From the NCBI RefSeq assembly GCF_022132145.1, contig NZ_JAJISP010000005.1, forward strand, positions 248,001 through 312,000: 64,000 bases of DNA. The letters are read 5' to 3'. A program made the position numbers and the translations under genes. The stretch is from Pseudomonas sp. MMS21 TM103. GTDB lineage: Bacteria; Pseudomonadota; Gammaproteobacteria; Pseudomonadales; Pseudomonadaceae. How positions within the stretch are numbered: position 1 is the stretch's first letter; every line of letters starts with the position of its first letter. The notes below the pieces were generated by a model. It ran no database searches. It saw nothing but the letters and a program-made list of their open reading frames with translations, and had not been told where the DNA came from. Shown here piece after piece: positions 17,818 to 26,546 of this stretch.

Positions 17818-18828
17818 ATGGCCAACTACAACAAAAAGGACGCCCGCGACTGGGCACGTGAGCGCCTCAACGGCGTCGGCAACGTCACCATTCCAACCCT
17901 TACTGCGGACTTCAAACGCATCAACGAAAAAGCTGTTCGACATGATGTAGAGCTCGCCATTAAGCACGGCTTCGTCGGCTCGCTCTCCTGCTCTGAAGTT
18001 GCAATCACACTCGACCAATACGGTGAATTTTGCCGCATCATGGCCGACCAAGCAGCTGGTCGCCTCATGGTCATTCACCACGCGGTATTTAACACCCTGG
18101 AAGACAACATCGAGGCAGTAAAGTGCGCCGAAGCAGCTGGCGCCGACTTGGTACTCCTCGGCTACCCACCGTACTTCCATCCAAAGTCTTTCGACGAGGT
18201 ATTTGAGTACACCAAAGCGTTTTGCGACGCGACCAAACTTGGCGTTATCGTTTTCCCTTTACCCGCATGGGGCTTTGGTCGACTTCACCCGGCCGACATC
18301 CCAGTTTCCGTGCTGCGCCGGATGGTAGATGAGATTCCTAACGTCGTTGCTATCAAAGCAGAAGGTGGACTGCCCTACATCATGTCCGCCATTGAAGTAC
18401 ACCGGGAGTTCCATAAGGAAGTAGTTATCTCCTCCCCACTCGAGTACGAGTACGTACCGCTGGCGCAGGTAATGGACATCCCCTTCTGTGGTACTAACTA
18501 TTCCTCGTATTACGGCCCGACGATTCCGCACATCCACAAACTCATTCAGTCCGGTAACCACGACGAGGCAACCCAGCTCTGGTACAAGATTGACCCCGCA
18601 CGCAAAGCGTTCGCTAGCCTCCCAATGGCCGCCAACGGCCTGCTGAACCGAATGATGTGGAAGTACCAAGGCTGGCTACAGGGTTACAACGGCGGTCCAT
18701 TGCCGCACCCAACGCAGCGCGTGTACCAGCGAGACATGGTAGTGCTGCGCAAAGGGTTAGAGGCCGCAGGTCTTAACCCAACCACTGACATTGACGAAGC
18801 CTTCTTCGTCGGCCGAAACCCTGCGTGA
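17818..18828 (+). CDS. DapA/NahE-fold Schiff-base aldolase or hydratase-aldolase
   Basis: 336 residues, a TIM-barrel lyase. The opening GVGNVTIPTLTADFKRINEKA and mid-section LVLLGYPPYFHPKSFDE match the dihydrodipicolinate synthase superfamily. The Schiff-base Lys is probably in VVAIKAEGGLPYIM. Length, and a C-terminal extension ending in AFFVGRNPA, resemble the hydratase-aldolases of the NahE/PhdJ type more than biosynthetic DapA (about 290). Such enzymes split a ring-cleavage product into an aldehyde and pyruvate. AGGAG precedes the ATG at 6 nt. The aldehyde dehydrogenase follows 10 bp later, which fits handling of the aldehyde product. Confidence 0.85.
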   Translation: MANYNKKDARDWARERLNGVGNVTIPTLTADFKRINEKAVRHDVELAIKHGFVGSLSCSEVAITLDQYGEFCRIMADQAAGRLMVIHHAVFNTLEDNIEAVKCAEAAGADLVLLGYPPYFHPKSFDEVFEYTKAFCDATKLGVIVFPLPAWGFGRLHPADIPVSVLRRMVDEIPNVVAIKAEGGLPYIMSAIEVHREFHKEVVISSPLEYEYVPLAQVMDIPFCGTNYSSYYGPTIPHIHKLIQSGNHDEATQLWYKIDPARKAFASLPMAANGLLNRMMWKYQGWLQGYNGGPLPHPTQRVYQRDMVVLRKGLEAAGLNPTTDIDEAFFVGRNPA

Positions 18829-18838
18829 GACTTACCCA

Positions 18839-20314
18839 ATGAACGCACACGTAACATTGCAACTGAAAGATCCTGACCTATTGCGCCAAGCCATGCTGAT
18901 CGGTGGCGAATGGGTCCAAGCCGACAACGGCCAAACGATTGAGGTACGCAACCCAGCCACAGGAGAATTGGTAGCCAGAGTTCCCAATGGTGGTGCAGTC
19001 GAAACTCAACGCGCTATTGTAGCAGCCGAACGCGCGATGCGTGGATGGCGCAACACGCTGCCTAAAGAGCGCTCAAAAATTCTACGCATACTGTTCGATC
19101 TAATGCACGAAAACCTTGAAGATCTTGCAGTCATCATGACCGCCGAACAAGGTAAGCCGCTGGTTGAGTCGCGCGGAGAGATCATCTATGCCGCTGGCTT
19201 CATCGAGTGGTATGCAGAGGAAGCAAAACGGGTTTATGGCGATATCATCCCGCAAAACGTAGATGGTCGACGCCTCCTGGTTCAGAAATCACCTATCGGT
19301 GTTTTTGCAGCAATCACACCCTGGAACTTTCCATCAGCGATGATTACTCGCAAGGCCGGCCCAGGCTGGGCTGTAGGCTGCGCAGGAGTCATCAAACCTG
19401 CGAGTCAAACCCCGCTTTCAGCTCTTGCTCTGGCAGTGTTGGCTGAGCGCGCCGGTTTACCTGCTGGTGTGTGCAACGTTGTTACCGGCTCCGCTAGAGC
19501 AATCGGCGGGGAGCTCACCGCTAGCCCAGTAGTACGCAAGCTATCGTTCACCGGTTCAACTGAAGTCGGCTCACTGCTTCTCGCTCAATGTGCGCCAACA
19601 GTCAAAAAAACGAGCATGGAACTGGGAGGCAATGCTCCATTTATCGTCTTCGACGATGCTGACATCGACGCCGCCGTTAAGGGTACCGTGGCTGCCAAGT
19701 ACCGTAATACCGGCCAAGCCTGCGTTGCAGCTAACCGCATACTCGTACAATCGGGTATCTACGATGCTTTCGCTAAAAAGCTCGCCGAAGCGACCGCAGC
19801 CCTTAAAGTTGGTAACGGCATGCACGAAGGCGTCGTCCAAGGACCACTTATCAATAGCGAGGCAGTGGACAAAGTTGAGGAACATATTGCCGACGCTCTA
19901 GCAAAAGGCGCAACGGTCGCAACAGGTGGCAAACGCCATGCATTAGGTGGTAGCTACTTCGAACCGACCGTTTTAATCAATGTGCCTCGCGAAGCACTGA
20001 TTTTTAACGATGAAACATTCGGCCCAGTAGCTCCACTCTTCCGATTCGAAACAGAAGCGGAAGCAATCGAGATGGCCAACGATACGCCATTCGGTTTGGC
20101 GGCCTATGTTTATGCACGCGATGTGGGTCGAATTTTCCGCGTTGTCGATAACCTTGAGTTCGGCATGGTTGGTGTTAACGAAGGAATTATCTCAACCGAA
20201 GTCGCCCCATTTGGCGGCGTGAAAACTTCCGGCCTAGGTCGAGAAGGATCAAAGTATGGCCTTGACGACTACTTGGAAATAAAGTACGTCGCACTAGGCG
20301 GTCTTGGTAGTTAG
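18839..20314 (+). CDS. NAD(P)-dependent aldehyde dehydrogenase, succinate-semialdehyde dehydrogenase-like
   Basis: 491 residues, full length for the family. Seen are the cofactor region ITPWNFPSAMITRK, the Glu in MELGGNAPFIVFDDAD, and the catalytic Cys in YRNTGQACVAANR. The C-terminus VGVNEGIISTEVAPFGGVK and SGLGREGSKYGLDDYLEIKY is the GabD-type ending. It would oxidise the aldehyde released by the upstream aldolase-like enzyme. It also resembles the broken GabD copy at 41832-42143, so it could oxidise succinate semialdehyde made by the hpa pathway. The start at 18839 lies 10 bp after the DapA stop. Confidence 0.9.
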   Translation: MNAHVTLQLKDPDLLRQAMLIGGEWVQADNGQTIEVRNPATGELVARVPNGGAVETQRAIVAAERAMRGWRNTLPKERSKILRILFDLMHENLEDLAVIMTAEQGKPLVESRGEIIYAAGFIEWYAEEAKRVYGDIIPQNVDGRRLLVQKSPIGVFAAITPWNFPSAMITRKAGPGWAVGCAGVIKPASQTPLSALALAVLAERAGLPAGVCNVVTGSARAIGGELTASPVVRKLSFTGSTEVGSLLLAQCAPTVKKTSMELGGNAPFIVFDDADIDAAVKGTVAAKYRNTGQACVAANRILVQSGIYDAFAKKLAEATAALKVGNGMHEGVVQGPLINSEAVDKVEEHIADALAKGATVATGGKRHALGGSYFEPTVLINVPREALIFNDETFGPVAPLFRFETEAEAIEMANDTPFGLAAYVYARDVGRIFRVVDNLEFGMVGVNEGIISTEVAPFGGVKTSGLGREGSKYGLDDYLEIKYVALGGLGS

Positions 20315-20350
20315 ATAAGTCCCAATCTACCAATTCCGTAGTGGTTGAAG

Positions 20351-20373
20351 GGGTACCCTTACAAAGGGCACCC
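20351..20373. terminator. Hairpin after the OCD-DapA-ALDH operon
   Basis: GGGTACCCTT and AAGGGCACCC pair with one mismatch around a 3-nt loop, 36 bp after the aldehyde dehydrogenase stop. There is no strong T-run, so termination strength is uncertain. Confidence 0.4.
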
Positions 20374-20392
20374 TCCGTGCGACGGCTCAACC

Positions 20393-20830
20393 TTAGCTCA
20401 CCAATTCGTGAAGGAAATCTGTGAGCGCCTTCTTAGGGTCGTCATCCTCCGAAACAATCATCTCGATTCCCCACTGGCCCAAGACCTCCTGTGCGACTGG
20501 GTTCGGTCGATTCGTGAACACGTAGGACTTTGGCCTGGCAGATGAGAGGGCCGAGCGCCCCCACATCTCTGTCCGTCGATAGAACAGGAGTCGGATGTTG
20601 ATGTCGGTCAGGCTGTATCCGATGAAGAGGACTGAATTCCCCAGGACGTCGTTACTGAGTTTGATGTCCAGCGGGGAGTCATAATTCAACCTCTTGAAAT
20701 AACTGGTCTCGTCGAGGACGATCGATGCGTCGTCATCGAAGTCTCCATGGAACTTCACAATCTGACGACGGCCTTCTGCGACGGATACAAGGTCGGCCAC
20801 GCTTGCGACCTTGGGCGAGCGGCTGATCAA
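20393..20830 (-). pseudogene. C-terminal fragment of a SIR2-family (defence-type) protein
   Basis: About 138 residues match the second half of SIR2-like proteins found in antiphage systems: RRQIVKFHGDFDD (the KLHGD strand), SIVLDETSYFKRL, and NSVLFIGYSLTDINIRLLF. The N-terminal NAD-binding GxGAS part is missing; the homology stops near 20810, where a fragment of an unrelated helicase gene starts on the other strand. So the gene was cut by a deletion or rearrangement. It cannot make a working NADase by itself. Confidence 0.75.
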
Positions 20831-21548
20831 CCACTATGACTTCTACAGTGCATTCACAAGCAATGAAGAATTCCGAATTGTTTGCGATGGAAGACCCCTT
20901 GGGGCCCTGCCTATCTCGCGACCACTGTGTGCTGAACAGCGCATCATCTTCGCCGGGCGTCGTTGGCAGGTGATTAACGTTGATACGGAAGGCAAGGTGA
21001 TTGTCGTCAAGCCTTGCCTAGGAGGAGCTCCCCCGGCTTTTGACGGTCTGGCTGCTCGAGTTCACGACAATGTTCGGCAAGAGATGAAAAACGTACTGCA
21101 GGAAGAGGAGGCCTATCCCTACCTCGATCCAGTGGCACAGAGTTTACTGGCGGAGGCGCGGCAAGGCTTTGCTGATCTTAAGTTGGGCCATCAGCGCTTT
21201 ATTGAGAGCGGAGGAAGAACCTGTCTTTTCACCTGGCAGGGTGATTGGACCAGCGATGCCTTAGCCGTCCTTCTCGAGTACGTCGGCTTGCCCACTGAGA
21301 ACTCAGGACTGGTCATTGAGGTGCAAGGTGGAGGGGCGTTGCTTGAAAGCAAGCTTCGAGAGGTTGCAGCTTTAAAGGAGCTTAAGGCGAGCACTATCCT
21401 TCACAATGTTCAGAATATGATCAGGGAGAAATGGGACTGGGCGCTGCCTCCTGAGCTTCTTATGGAGTCATTCGCCACGATGTATCTCGATCTGGAGAAA
21501 GCACAGCAAACCGCAGCTCATCTGATTGGACTTGAGACCCCTGGGTAA
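20811..21548 (+). pseudogene. C-terminal fragment of an Lhr-like DEAD/DEAH-box helicase
   Basis: About 240 residues match the tail of Lhr-type helicases: NHYDFYSAFTSNEEFRIV, GRPLGALPISRPL, IIFAGRRWQVINVD, and a CLGGAPPAFDG turn. All helicase motor motifs are absent. The fragment begins exactly where the divergent SIR2 fragment ends, so the two broken genes meet head to head around 20811-20825. This is what remains of a defence or plasmid-derived region. Confidence 0.7.
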
Positions 21549-21773
21549 GCTTTTCTAGATGAAGACAAGTGCGTGGTGTCCGCTGTAGAGCAAACCAAAG
21601 CCAGTGCCAAGGCCGCTGCGACCGGCTATCGCGGCATACTGCGGACCTGACCTCTACTTTTGGCGAGTGCTAAAAATGGGGGGATTACCGTCTCATCGAT
21701 ACAGCCTAAGGGTCAACTCGGATGCAATCCGTGGTCAGCACACATGCAACTGACTGGTCAGATGGGTACAATT

Positions 21774-22185
21774 GCGCATGATCGTGCTATCCGAGGTCGG
21801 CGAGCGCGATTCCGCCCACCTGCACCTCGTGCATCTGCCCGCTGACAGCCTGACGCTGTTTGACAGCGGCTAGCACTGGCACTGGCTGTTTGAGCAGCAA
21901 CAGCGGCATTTCCTGATGCGCCTGCCCTGTGGCTACAACGCGCAGGTCAAACAGTTACTCCACTCGGGTCAGGTCAAAGACACTCTGTTCTTCGCCGCCA
22001 GTCATCCCGAAGCGCGTCTGTTGTGTACCAAGGCCGGCGTCGATCCCGCGGGCCGGGTCAAACGGCATCTGGTCCGGGTCGAACTGGCCAGCGGTGAAAG
22101 CGAAGTGCTGGTGACCTCCTTGCTGGGTCGACAGGACTTCCTGGCCAAGGTATTCGCGGATCTCTACCGCCGCCGCTGGCTATGA
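21774..22185 (+). mobile_element. IS4-family transposase remnant
   Basis: A single frame from about 21774 reads as the DDE core of an IS4 transposase: SLTLFDSG, an in-frame TAG at 21871-21873, HFLMRLPCGYNAQV, then VLVTSLLG and DLYRRRW just before the stop. The Glu/Lys half of the Y-(2)-R-(3)-E-(6)-K signature is gone. The N-terminal half is also missing. The element is dead. Confidence 0.75.
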
Positions 22186-22213
22186 GTTTCGTTGGCGCAT
22201 GGCGATCCGCTTG

Positions 22214-22266
22214 TTAGGGCTAAAAATGGTGTCCACTTACAATAGGTGGACACCATAGCCCTAAGC
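22214..22266. repeat. Long inverted repeat, possible abutted IS ends
   Basis: TTAGGGCT-aaaa-ATGGTGTCCAC pairs with GTGGACACCAT-AGCCCTAA across the 9-nt centre ttacaatag: 19 bp of perfect pairing with a 4-nt bulge. It lies 28 bp after the IS4 remnant. It could be two IS ends back to back, or a strong hairpin insulating the catabolic operons. Confidence 0.5.
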
Positions 22267-22401
22267 GGTGGCGTCAGGAAGTCGTGTTCGCCGGACGCCT
22301 ACGGTCGAAAAAGCCGGCTTTACACCGGAAAGTAACGAAAAACATGACACAGCAGAAAAGCTTAATAGATATTTCCGACGTAAGTAAGAGCTGTACTCGC
22401 C

Positions 22402-23328
22402 TTAAAACGCAGTGCAATCCTTACCTTTAAGACCCAGCATTTCTCGCGCCTCATCAGGTGTTGCCACCTCGATACCGAGCGCTTCCAAAATTGTCCTAAT
22501 TTTCCGAACCTGCTCTGCGTTTGAAACCGCAAGCTCTCCTCTACCGATGTAAAGACTGTCTTCGAGCCCAACACGGACATTCCCGCCCATCAAAGCAGCC
22601 ATAGTAGCCAGCGGGATTTGGTCTTTGCCTGCACCAAGAACGGACCAATGATACTGGTCTCCAAACAGGCGGTCTGCTGTCCGCTTCTGATGCATTACAT
22701 CCTCAAAATGCGACCCCATAGCCCCTCGCAAACCAAAGACAGATTGAATAAAAAGCGGAGGTTTAACGAGTCCATGATCAAGGAAATACTTCAACGTATA
22801 CAAGTGACTGATGTCGTAGCACTCAAACTCGAAACGGGTCCCACCACCACCAATTTCCGTCAATATCCACTCAATATCGCTGTAGGTGTTTTTGAAGACC
22901 TGATCCTTTGTTGCCTCAAGATGCTTAACCTCCCAATCGAAACGCCAATCTCGGTCTTTTTTAGCCATTTCAGAAAGATTGAGGTTGATTGACCCCATGT
23001 TCAGTGAGCACATCTCAGGTTCCAGTGCCAAGCCTGCCGCTGCTCGCTCGTTAATGGGCATGCCAGGTCCACCACCGCCAGTGGAGATATTAATAATGGC
23101 GTCGGTTTCATTCTTGATGCGGTTAACAAACTGCCGGAAGACATCAGGGCTTCCCGTAGGACGGCCGTCAATCGGATCACGAGCATGAAGATGGACGATG
23201 GCGGCGCCAGCTTCCACAGCCTCGATAGCTTGCTCTGCAATCTCACCCGGAGTGATGGGAAGATAGGGAGACATCGAGGGAGTGTGCGCACCACCCGTGA
23301 TGGCTGCCGTAATGATGACTTTTTTCAT
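22402..23328 (-). CDS. BKACE-family beta-keto acid cleavage enzyme
   Basis: 308 residues of the 3-keto-5-aminohexanoate cleavage (DUF849) family. Zinc ligands are visible in IVHLHARDPIDG; the family also shows STGGGGPGM, the CoA-site loop SVFGLRGAMG, and NVRVGLEDSLYIGRGELA. These enzymes transfer an acyl piece of a beta-keto acid to acetyl-CoA to give acetoacetate plus a new acyl-CoA. ATG 23328 overlaps the cupin stop by ATGA, so the pair is co-translated. It implies that the pathway makes a beta-keto acid and ends in CoA thioesters. Confidence 0.9.
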   Translation of the reverse strand: MKKVIITAAITGGAHTPSMSPYLPITPGEIAEQAIEAVEAGAAIVHLHARDPIDGRPTGSPDVFRQFVNRIKNETDAIINISTGGGGPGMPINERAAAGLALEPEMCSLNMGSINLNLSEMAKKDRDWRFDWEVKHLEATKDQVFKNTYSDIEWILTEIGGGGTRFEFECYDISHLYTLKYFLDHGLVKPPLFIQSVFGLRGAMGSHFEDVMHQKRTADRLFGDQYHWSVLGAGKDQIPLATMAALMGGNVRVGLEDSLYIGRGELAVSNAEQVRKIRTILEALGIEVATPDEAREMLGLKGKDCTAF

Positions 23329-23864
23329 AGTGGCTCCCCTTCTTTCAATGCAAGCAGGACAAATAGCATGCGGCAGTTTTTTCCAGAGCGATTTGACCAA
23401 CTGTGGTTAGTAGCCCGCTGAATCAACACATCGCCAGAGCGCAGAAGCCTCTCGCCCTCGTCCAACATCGCGTAAATTTCGCCCTCCAACACTACTGCGT
23501 AATCTAAAGACTCCGTTTTGTGAAACCAGAAATGCCGTGGCTTATTCTGATCCCGAACTCCTTCTTTATCTAAGAAGTCAACCAACTCTTCCTGGTTGTA
23601 ACTTTCGTCCGGTGGAAAATCGACGATACGAAGAATCGAGCCACCCTCAGAATGGAACGCAAATTTGTGCCCCTCAGGTGCTGGCTCATCACCGCTAGCC
23701 CGCCCCTCACCTGTCGCCCACAGAACTTGTGCAACGGGCCGCCCTGCGCCTGCGACAACATTAAGAGCACCACCATCACTAAGGAAAATAGAACTCCCTT
23801 TCTCGTCGTGACCGGTGACAATTCTTCGAACTGGCTTATGAGTAGCCGCGTCGTTTTTACTCAT
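23325..23864 (-). CDS. Cupin-domain protein
   Basis: 179 residues with one cupin barrel in the C-terminal half: motif 1 HFWFHKTESLDYAVVLEGEI and motif 2 GDVLIQRATNHSWSN. The N-terminal half resembles another strand-rich half-barrel (VTGHDEKGSSIFLSDGG). Such proteins can be dioxygenases, isomerases or ligand-binding regulators. GGAGG precedes the ATG. The promoter has operator site D only 18 bp before the start codon, a position that would block translation initiation or late promoter steps. It leads a two-gene operon with BKACE. Confidence 0.82.
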   Translation of the reverse strand: MSKNDAATHKPVRRIVTGHDEKGSSIFLSDGGALNVVAGAGRPVAQVLWATGEGRASGDEPAPEGHKFAFHSEGGSILRIVDFPPDESYNQEELVDFLDKEGVRDQNKPRHFWFHKTESLDYAVVLEGEIYAMLDEGERLLRSGDVLIQRATNHSWSNRSGKNCRMLFVLLALKEGEPL

Positions 23865-23882
23865 CACTCCTCCAAAATGTCG

Positions 23883-23895
23883 ATACGTATCGTTT
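23883..23895. promoter_or_regulatory. Operator-like palindrome ATACG-TAT-CGTTT (site D)
   Basis: The site overlaps the perfect 12-bp palindrome CGATACGTATCG at 23881-23892. It is 18 bp upstream of the cupin start codon, and 35 bp beyond the stop of the thioesterase gene. Confidence 0.6.
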
Positions 23896-23929
23896 TTATT
23901 TAATGAAACTTTTTACGCCCAGAACCCAA

Positions 23930-24376
23930 TCAACCAGAAACCACGTCCATTACAAAGAAAGTTGCTGAAGAGTTAGCAATGAGGCGGTCTTTAACGTCAT
24001 ATATTTCGCTTCGCGCAAAAGCCACCTGACGCCCTACTCTGTCTACCGTTCCGACTACACGCATCAATGACGGCTCAGCGGCGGCCTGCATATTTACGGT
24101 AATACTCGTTGTGGCACAGGTTTTCCCATACTTCAACTTACTCAAAACGGCATAAGCCATTGCGTAATCCAACATGGTCGTTAAAGCCCCGCCAGATACC
24201 ACCCCATTCCCTTGAGTAGTAGTTTCTGGAACCTGAAAACTAAGTTCTATAACCCCAGGCTCCCCTTTCACTAAACGAGCGCCAAATTCCTTTAAACCGT
24301 GTGTCATTTCAAGAGGCACATCAAAAACCCCTTTGGATATAAGCTGTTCAAGTAAAGCGCGGTCAGAATTGTCCAT
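23930..24376 (-). CDS. Hotdog-fold thioesterase (PaaI/YiiD-like)
   Basis: 148 residues with the hotdog layout: QGNGVVSGGALTTMLDYAMAYA (the catalytic helix with HG-to-SG change), then TTSITVNMQAAAEP and VGRQVAFARSEIYD, ending SSATFFVMDV. The family hydrolyses aryl- or acyl-CoA thioesters. The usual catalytic Asp after the helix start (LD) is kept; the His of the HGG motif is Ser here. ATG 24376 is preferred to a GTG at 24385. It lies 10 bp after the second FAH gene in the same operon. Confidence 0.82.
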   Translation of the reverse strand: MDNSDRALLEQLISKGVFDVPLEMTHGLKEFGARLVKGEPGVIELSFQVPETTTQGNGVVSGGALTTMLDYAMAYAVLSKLKYGKTCATTSITVNMQAAAEPSLMRVVGTVDRVGRQVAFARSEIYDVKDRLIANSSATFFVMDVVSG

Positions 24377-24385
24377 TAGCACCAC

Positions 24386-25384
24386 TTAAGAATTATTTTT
24401 TTGCGCAACACATTTTTGGCGTTGATAACCAAGACCAGAAATCTCGCCATGCATCACATCACCACTCTTGAGGAATCGATTGTAATGTGTTCCGTTTCCA
24501 GCAGGAGAACCTGTGCAGATCACATCACCGGGCAGTAATTTAGCGTACTTAGATATATAAGCAATTTGCTGCTCAATACTAAACAACATATCCGATGTAT
24601 TTTCATCCTGCATGGTAGAGCCAGACACATGCAAAAGCATTGACAGATCGTACGGATTTTCAATAAATGATTTAGGCACCAAATACGGGCCAAGAGGAAG
24701 AAAGCCTGGCTGCCCCTTGGATCTAAACCAATCAGTCCCCAACATCTTGTAATCAGTTCGAGGGATTAGATCACGCGCAGAGATATCATTAACAATTGTG
24801 TAACCGGCTACATAATCCATGGCTTCAGAAACATCGACATTATAGCCCTCCTTCCCAATAACTACAGCCAGCTCCAACTCCCAGTCAGGCTTCTCAGTAT
24901 TGGACGGCAATACTAAATCATCATACGCGCCAGCAATGGCCGAAACGGGCTTAGTGAATACATAGGGTTCACCCAAAGCCACCCGCTCATCCATCATTTC
25001 CTCAGCCCAAGCCTTGAGCTCTTCCTTACTCAAGCCCTCTGGACCTACGTTAGAGTCAACCGTCAGATCTACTACGTGCTTACGGTAATTAGCCCCGGTA
25101 CAGAAAACCTGCCGAGGGAGATCGATCGCAGGATGGAATTTCAGATCCACCTCATCATGCCAATCCGCGGGATTGACCATATCGACAAAACCCGCTAACG
25201 CATGAAAACTTTCAGTCCACGAATCAAGAAGCTGAAGGACTGACTTATTCAGCAAAGAGCTAATGCCAAATTCAAGCGCCAGTCGTTGAATCGGCACTAC
25301 TTTCCCATTCATTACAAGGCCAGCGAATCGATCACTACCTGTATGAGATTTTACGGAAAAAGTACCAAGAGCGAATTTTTTCAT
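24386..25384 (-). CDS. Second fumarylacetoacetate hydrolase family protein
   Basis: 332 residues with an N-terminal beta-rich domain and the FAH core: VFCTGANYRKHV, PDWELELAVVIGKEGYNV, AGYTIVNDISARDLIPR, and DVICTGSPAGNGTHYNRFLK. GGAGG precedes the ATG at 5 nt. It shares length but only modest similarity with the FAH protein at 15384-16382, so the two probably act on different intermediates. It lies between the NMT1-like protein and the thioesterase in one minus-strand operon controlled from site E. Confidence 0.88.
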   Translation of the reverse strand: MKKFALGTFSVKSHTGSDRFAGLVMNGKVVPIQRLALEFGISSLLNKSVLQLLDSWTESFHALAGFVDMVNPADWHDEVDLKFHPAIDLPRQVFCTGANYRKHVVDLTVDSNVGPEGLSKEELKAWAEEMMDERVALGEPYVFTKPVSAIAGAYDDLVLPSNTEKPDWELELAVVIGKEGYNVDVSEAMDYVAGYTIVNDISARDLIPRTDYKMLGTDWFRSKGQPGFLPLGPYLVPKSFIENPYDLSMLLHVSGSTMQDENTSDMLFSIEQQIAYISKYAKLLPGDVICTGSPAGNGTHYNRFLKSGDVMHGEISGLGYQRQKCVAQKNNS

Positions 25385-25399
25385 TAATACCTCCGCTAT

Positions 25400-26245
25400 T
25401 CACGTCAAATATGTGCAATCAATAATTTGACTATAAGTCGAATCTGAGCCTGCCAATGCCAAACGGGCTCGCTGATCGATTAACAGCTGGACTCCTATTT
25501 TGTCAGGAGTCAACGTTTTGGGTACGGAATCCATTAACGCGCAAACTGCATCATCAGGCATGCCTTGCAATGCCAAAGACTCCTGCAGCCGTTCAGTACT
25601 AAATGGAATAATTGACAATGCATGTGCTAGCTCAGCGAGCCAAATCTCAAGAGCAATTTTGCTATCCGCGTTTGCCTTTCGTATTACAACCCCCTGGCCT
25701 GGGAATTCAGGGTACGAATTTTGAACAGACGCTATTTCTTTCAACCCTTGCTTTATCGCAAGAGAGTCGAATGGCGGCCCCAGTAACGTGGCGTCCCCCC
25801 TCCCCTGAACCAGGGAGTTATATCTTTCAACCACACCACCGACTTGCAACATGGAATAGTCGCCGACATTTAATCCATTCGCATGCAAGATAGACATGAG
25901 TGCAACAACGAAGCCGTTTTCAGGGGCATCCACAAGGATATTGCCACCCAGTAAATCTGCAGGAGTGGAGAGGTTAGGTCGACCGATCAAACGTAGAGGT
26001 GTCGTAGCTTCTACCTGTGCAACCACAACAAAATCTTTAGGACCTGACCGCTGGTTCCAGTGCAAGACATTATCAATCGAGGTAACGACTGCGTCGATAC
26101 GGCCATTAACGAGCGCGTCAAATTGCTCGTCTGAAGAATGGGTTTTGCTGGACTCCAGCGTAAAATCTAAACGCTCATTCCAAGCCGCTACAACAGCTAT
26201 AGCCGGGGGGACAAACCACATCACCCGCAGTTTTCGTTTGGTCAT
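25400..26245 (-). CDS. NMT1/substrate-binding-protein fold, cytoplasmic (no signal peptide)
   Basis: 281 residues with the type-2 periplasmic-binding-protein plan: KLRVMWFVPPAIAVVAAWN, SSDEQFDALVNGRIDAVVTSIDNVL, LIGRPNLSTPADLLGGNILVD, and GRGDATLLGPPFDSLA. It lacks a signal peptide: the ATG at 26245, after AGAGGTGTGAG, opens straight into the first strand. No permease or ATPase lies nearby. The same fold without a signal occurs in enzymes such as 4,5-dihydroxyphthalate decarboxylase, so an enzymatic role (decarboxylase) is a real alternative to a binding protein. It is first in the operon under site E. Confidence 0.78.
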   Translation of the reverse strand: MTKRKLRVMWFVPPAIAVVAAWNERLDFTLESSKTHSSDEQFDALVNGRIDAVVTSIDNVLHWNQRSGPKDFVVVAQVEATTPLRLIGRPNLSTPADLLGGNILVDAPENGFVVALMSILHANGLNVGDYSMLQVGGVVERYNSLVQGRGDATLLGPPFDSLAIKQGLKEIASVQNSYPEFPGQGVVIRKANADSKIALEIWLAELAHALSIIPFSTERLQESLALQGMPDDAVCALMDSVPKTLTPDKIGVQLLIDQRARLALAGSDSTYSQIIDCTYLT

Positions 26246-26276
26246 CTCACACCTCTGATTGTGATGCGACAAAATA

Positions 26277-26289
26277 ATACGGGCCGTAT
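26277..26289. promoter_or_regulatory. Operator palindrome ATACG-GGC-CGTAT (site E)
   Basis: A perfect 5-3-5 palindrome, 31 bp upstream of the NMT1-like gene start; its inner bases extend it to ATACGG-G-CCGTAT. Confidence 0.65.
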
Positions 26290-26378
26290 CGTATTGTCAA
26301 CATAAACAGATCATTGGCTGCCTGCTATTTATATAACCCCTTTATAAACAATACCTTACAATAAACAACATTTAATAT

Positions 26379-26391
26379 ATCCGTACCGTAC
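26379..26391. promoter_or_regulatory. Weaker operator-like site ATCCG-TAC-CGTAC (site F)
   Basis: Keeps the CG-N3-CG core with one change per arm, 90 bp upstream of site E; possibly a second site for cooperative binding. Confidence 0.35.
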
Positions 26392-26453
26392 GCTTTCAGG
26401 GATGATTCCACAGTTTTGGCAATATACCCAGGCTCAACCTGCCGAGTTTCCCG

Positions 26454-26546
26454 ATGGAGCAGATGACCTTCGCTTACACCGAGTATGCCGACAAGCGCAA
26501 ACAGATCCGCAAGGAATTGTTCCTGATCGAGATGGGTCGGGTATGC
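26454..26546 (+). mobile_element. N-terminal remnant of an IS5-family transposase
   Basis: About 30 codons from ATG 26454 read MEQMTFAYTEYADKRKQI and then a KELFLIEMGRV block, the start of IS5-group transposases. After that the frame loses similarity. Only the first tenth of the gene is left. Confidence 0.65.

Noticed and set aside
22618..22992. 124-residue plus-strand frame
   Set aside because: Antisense to the BKACE gene; a shadow of its codons.
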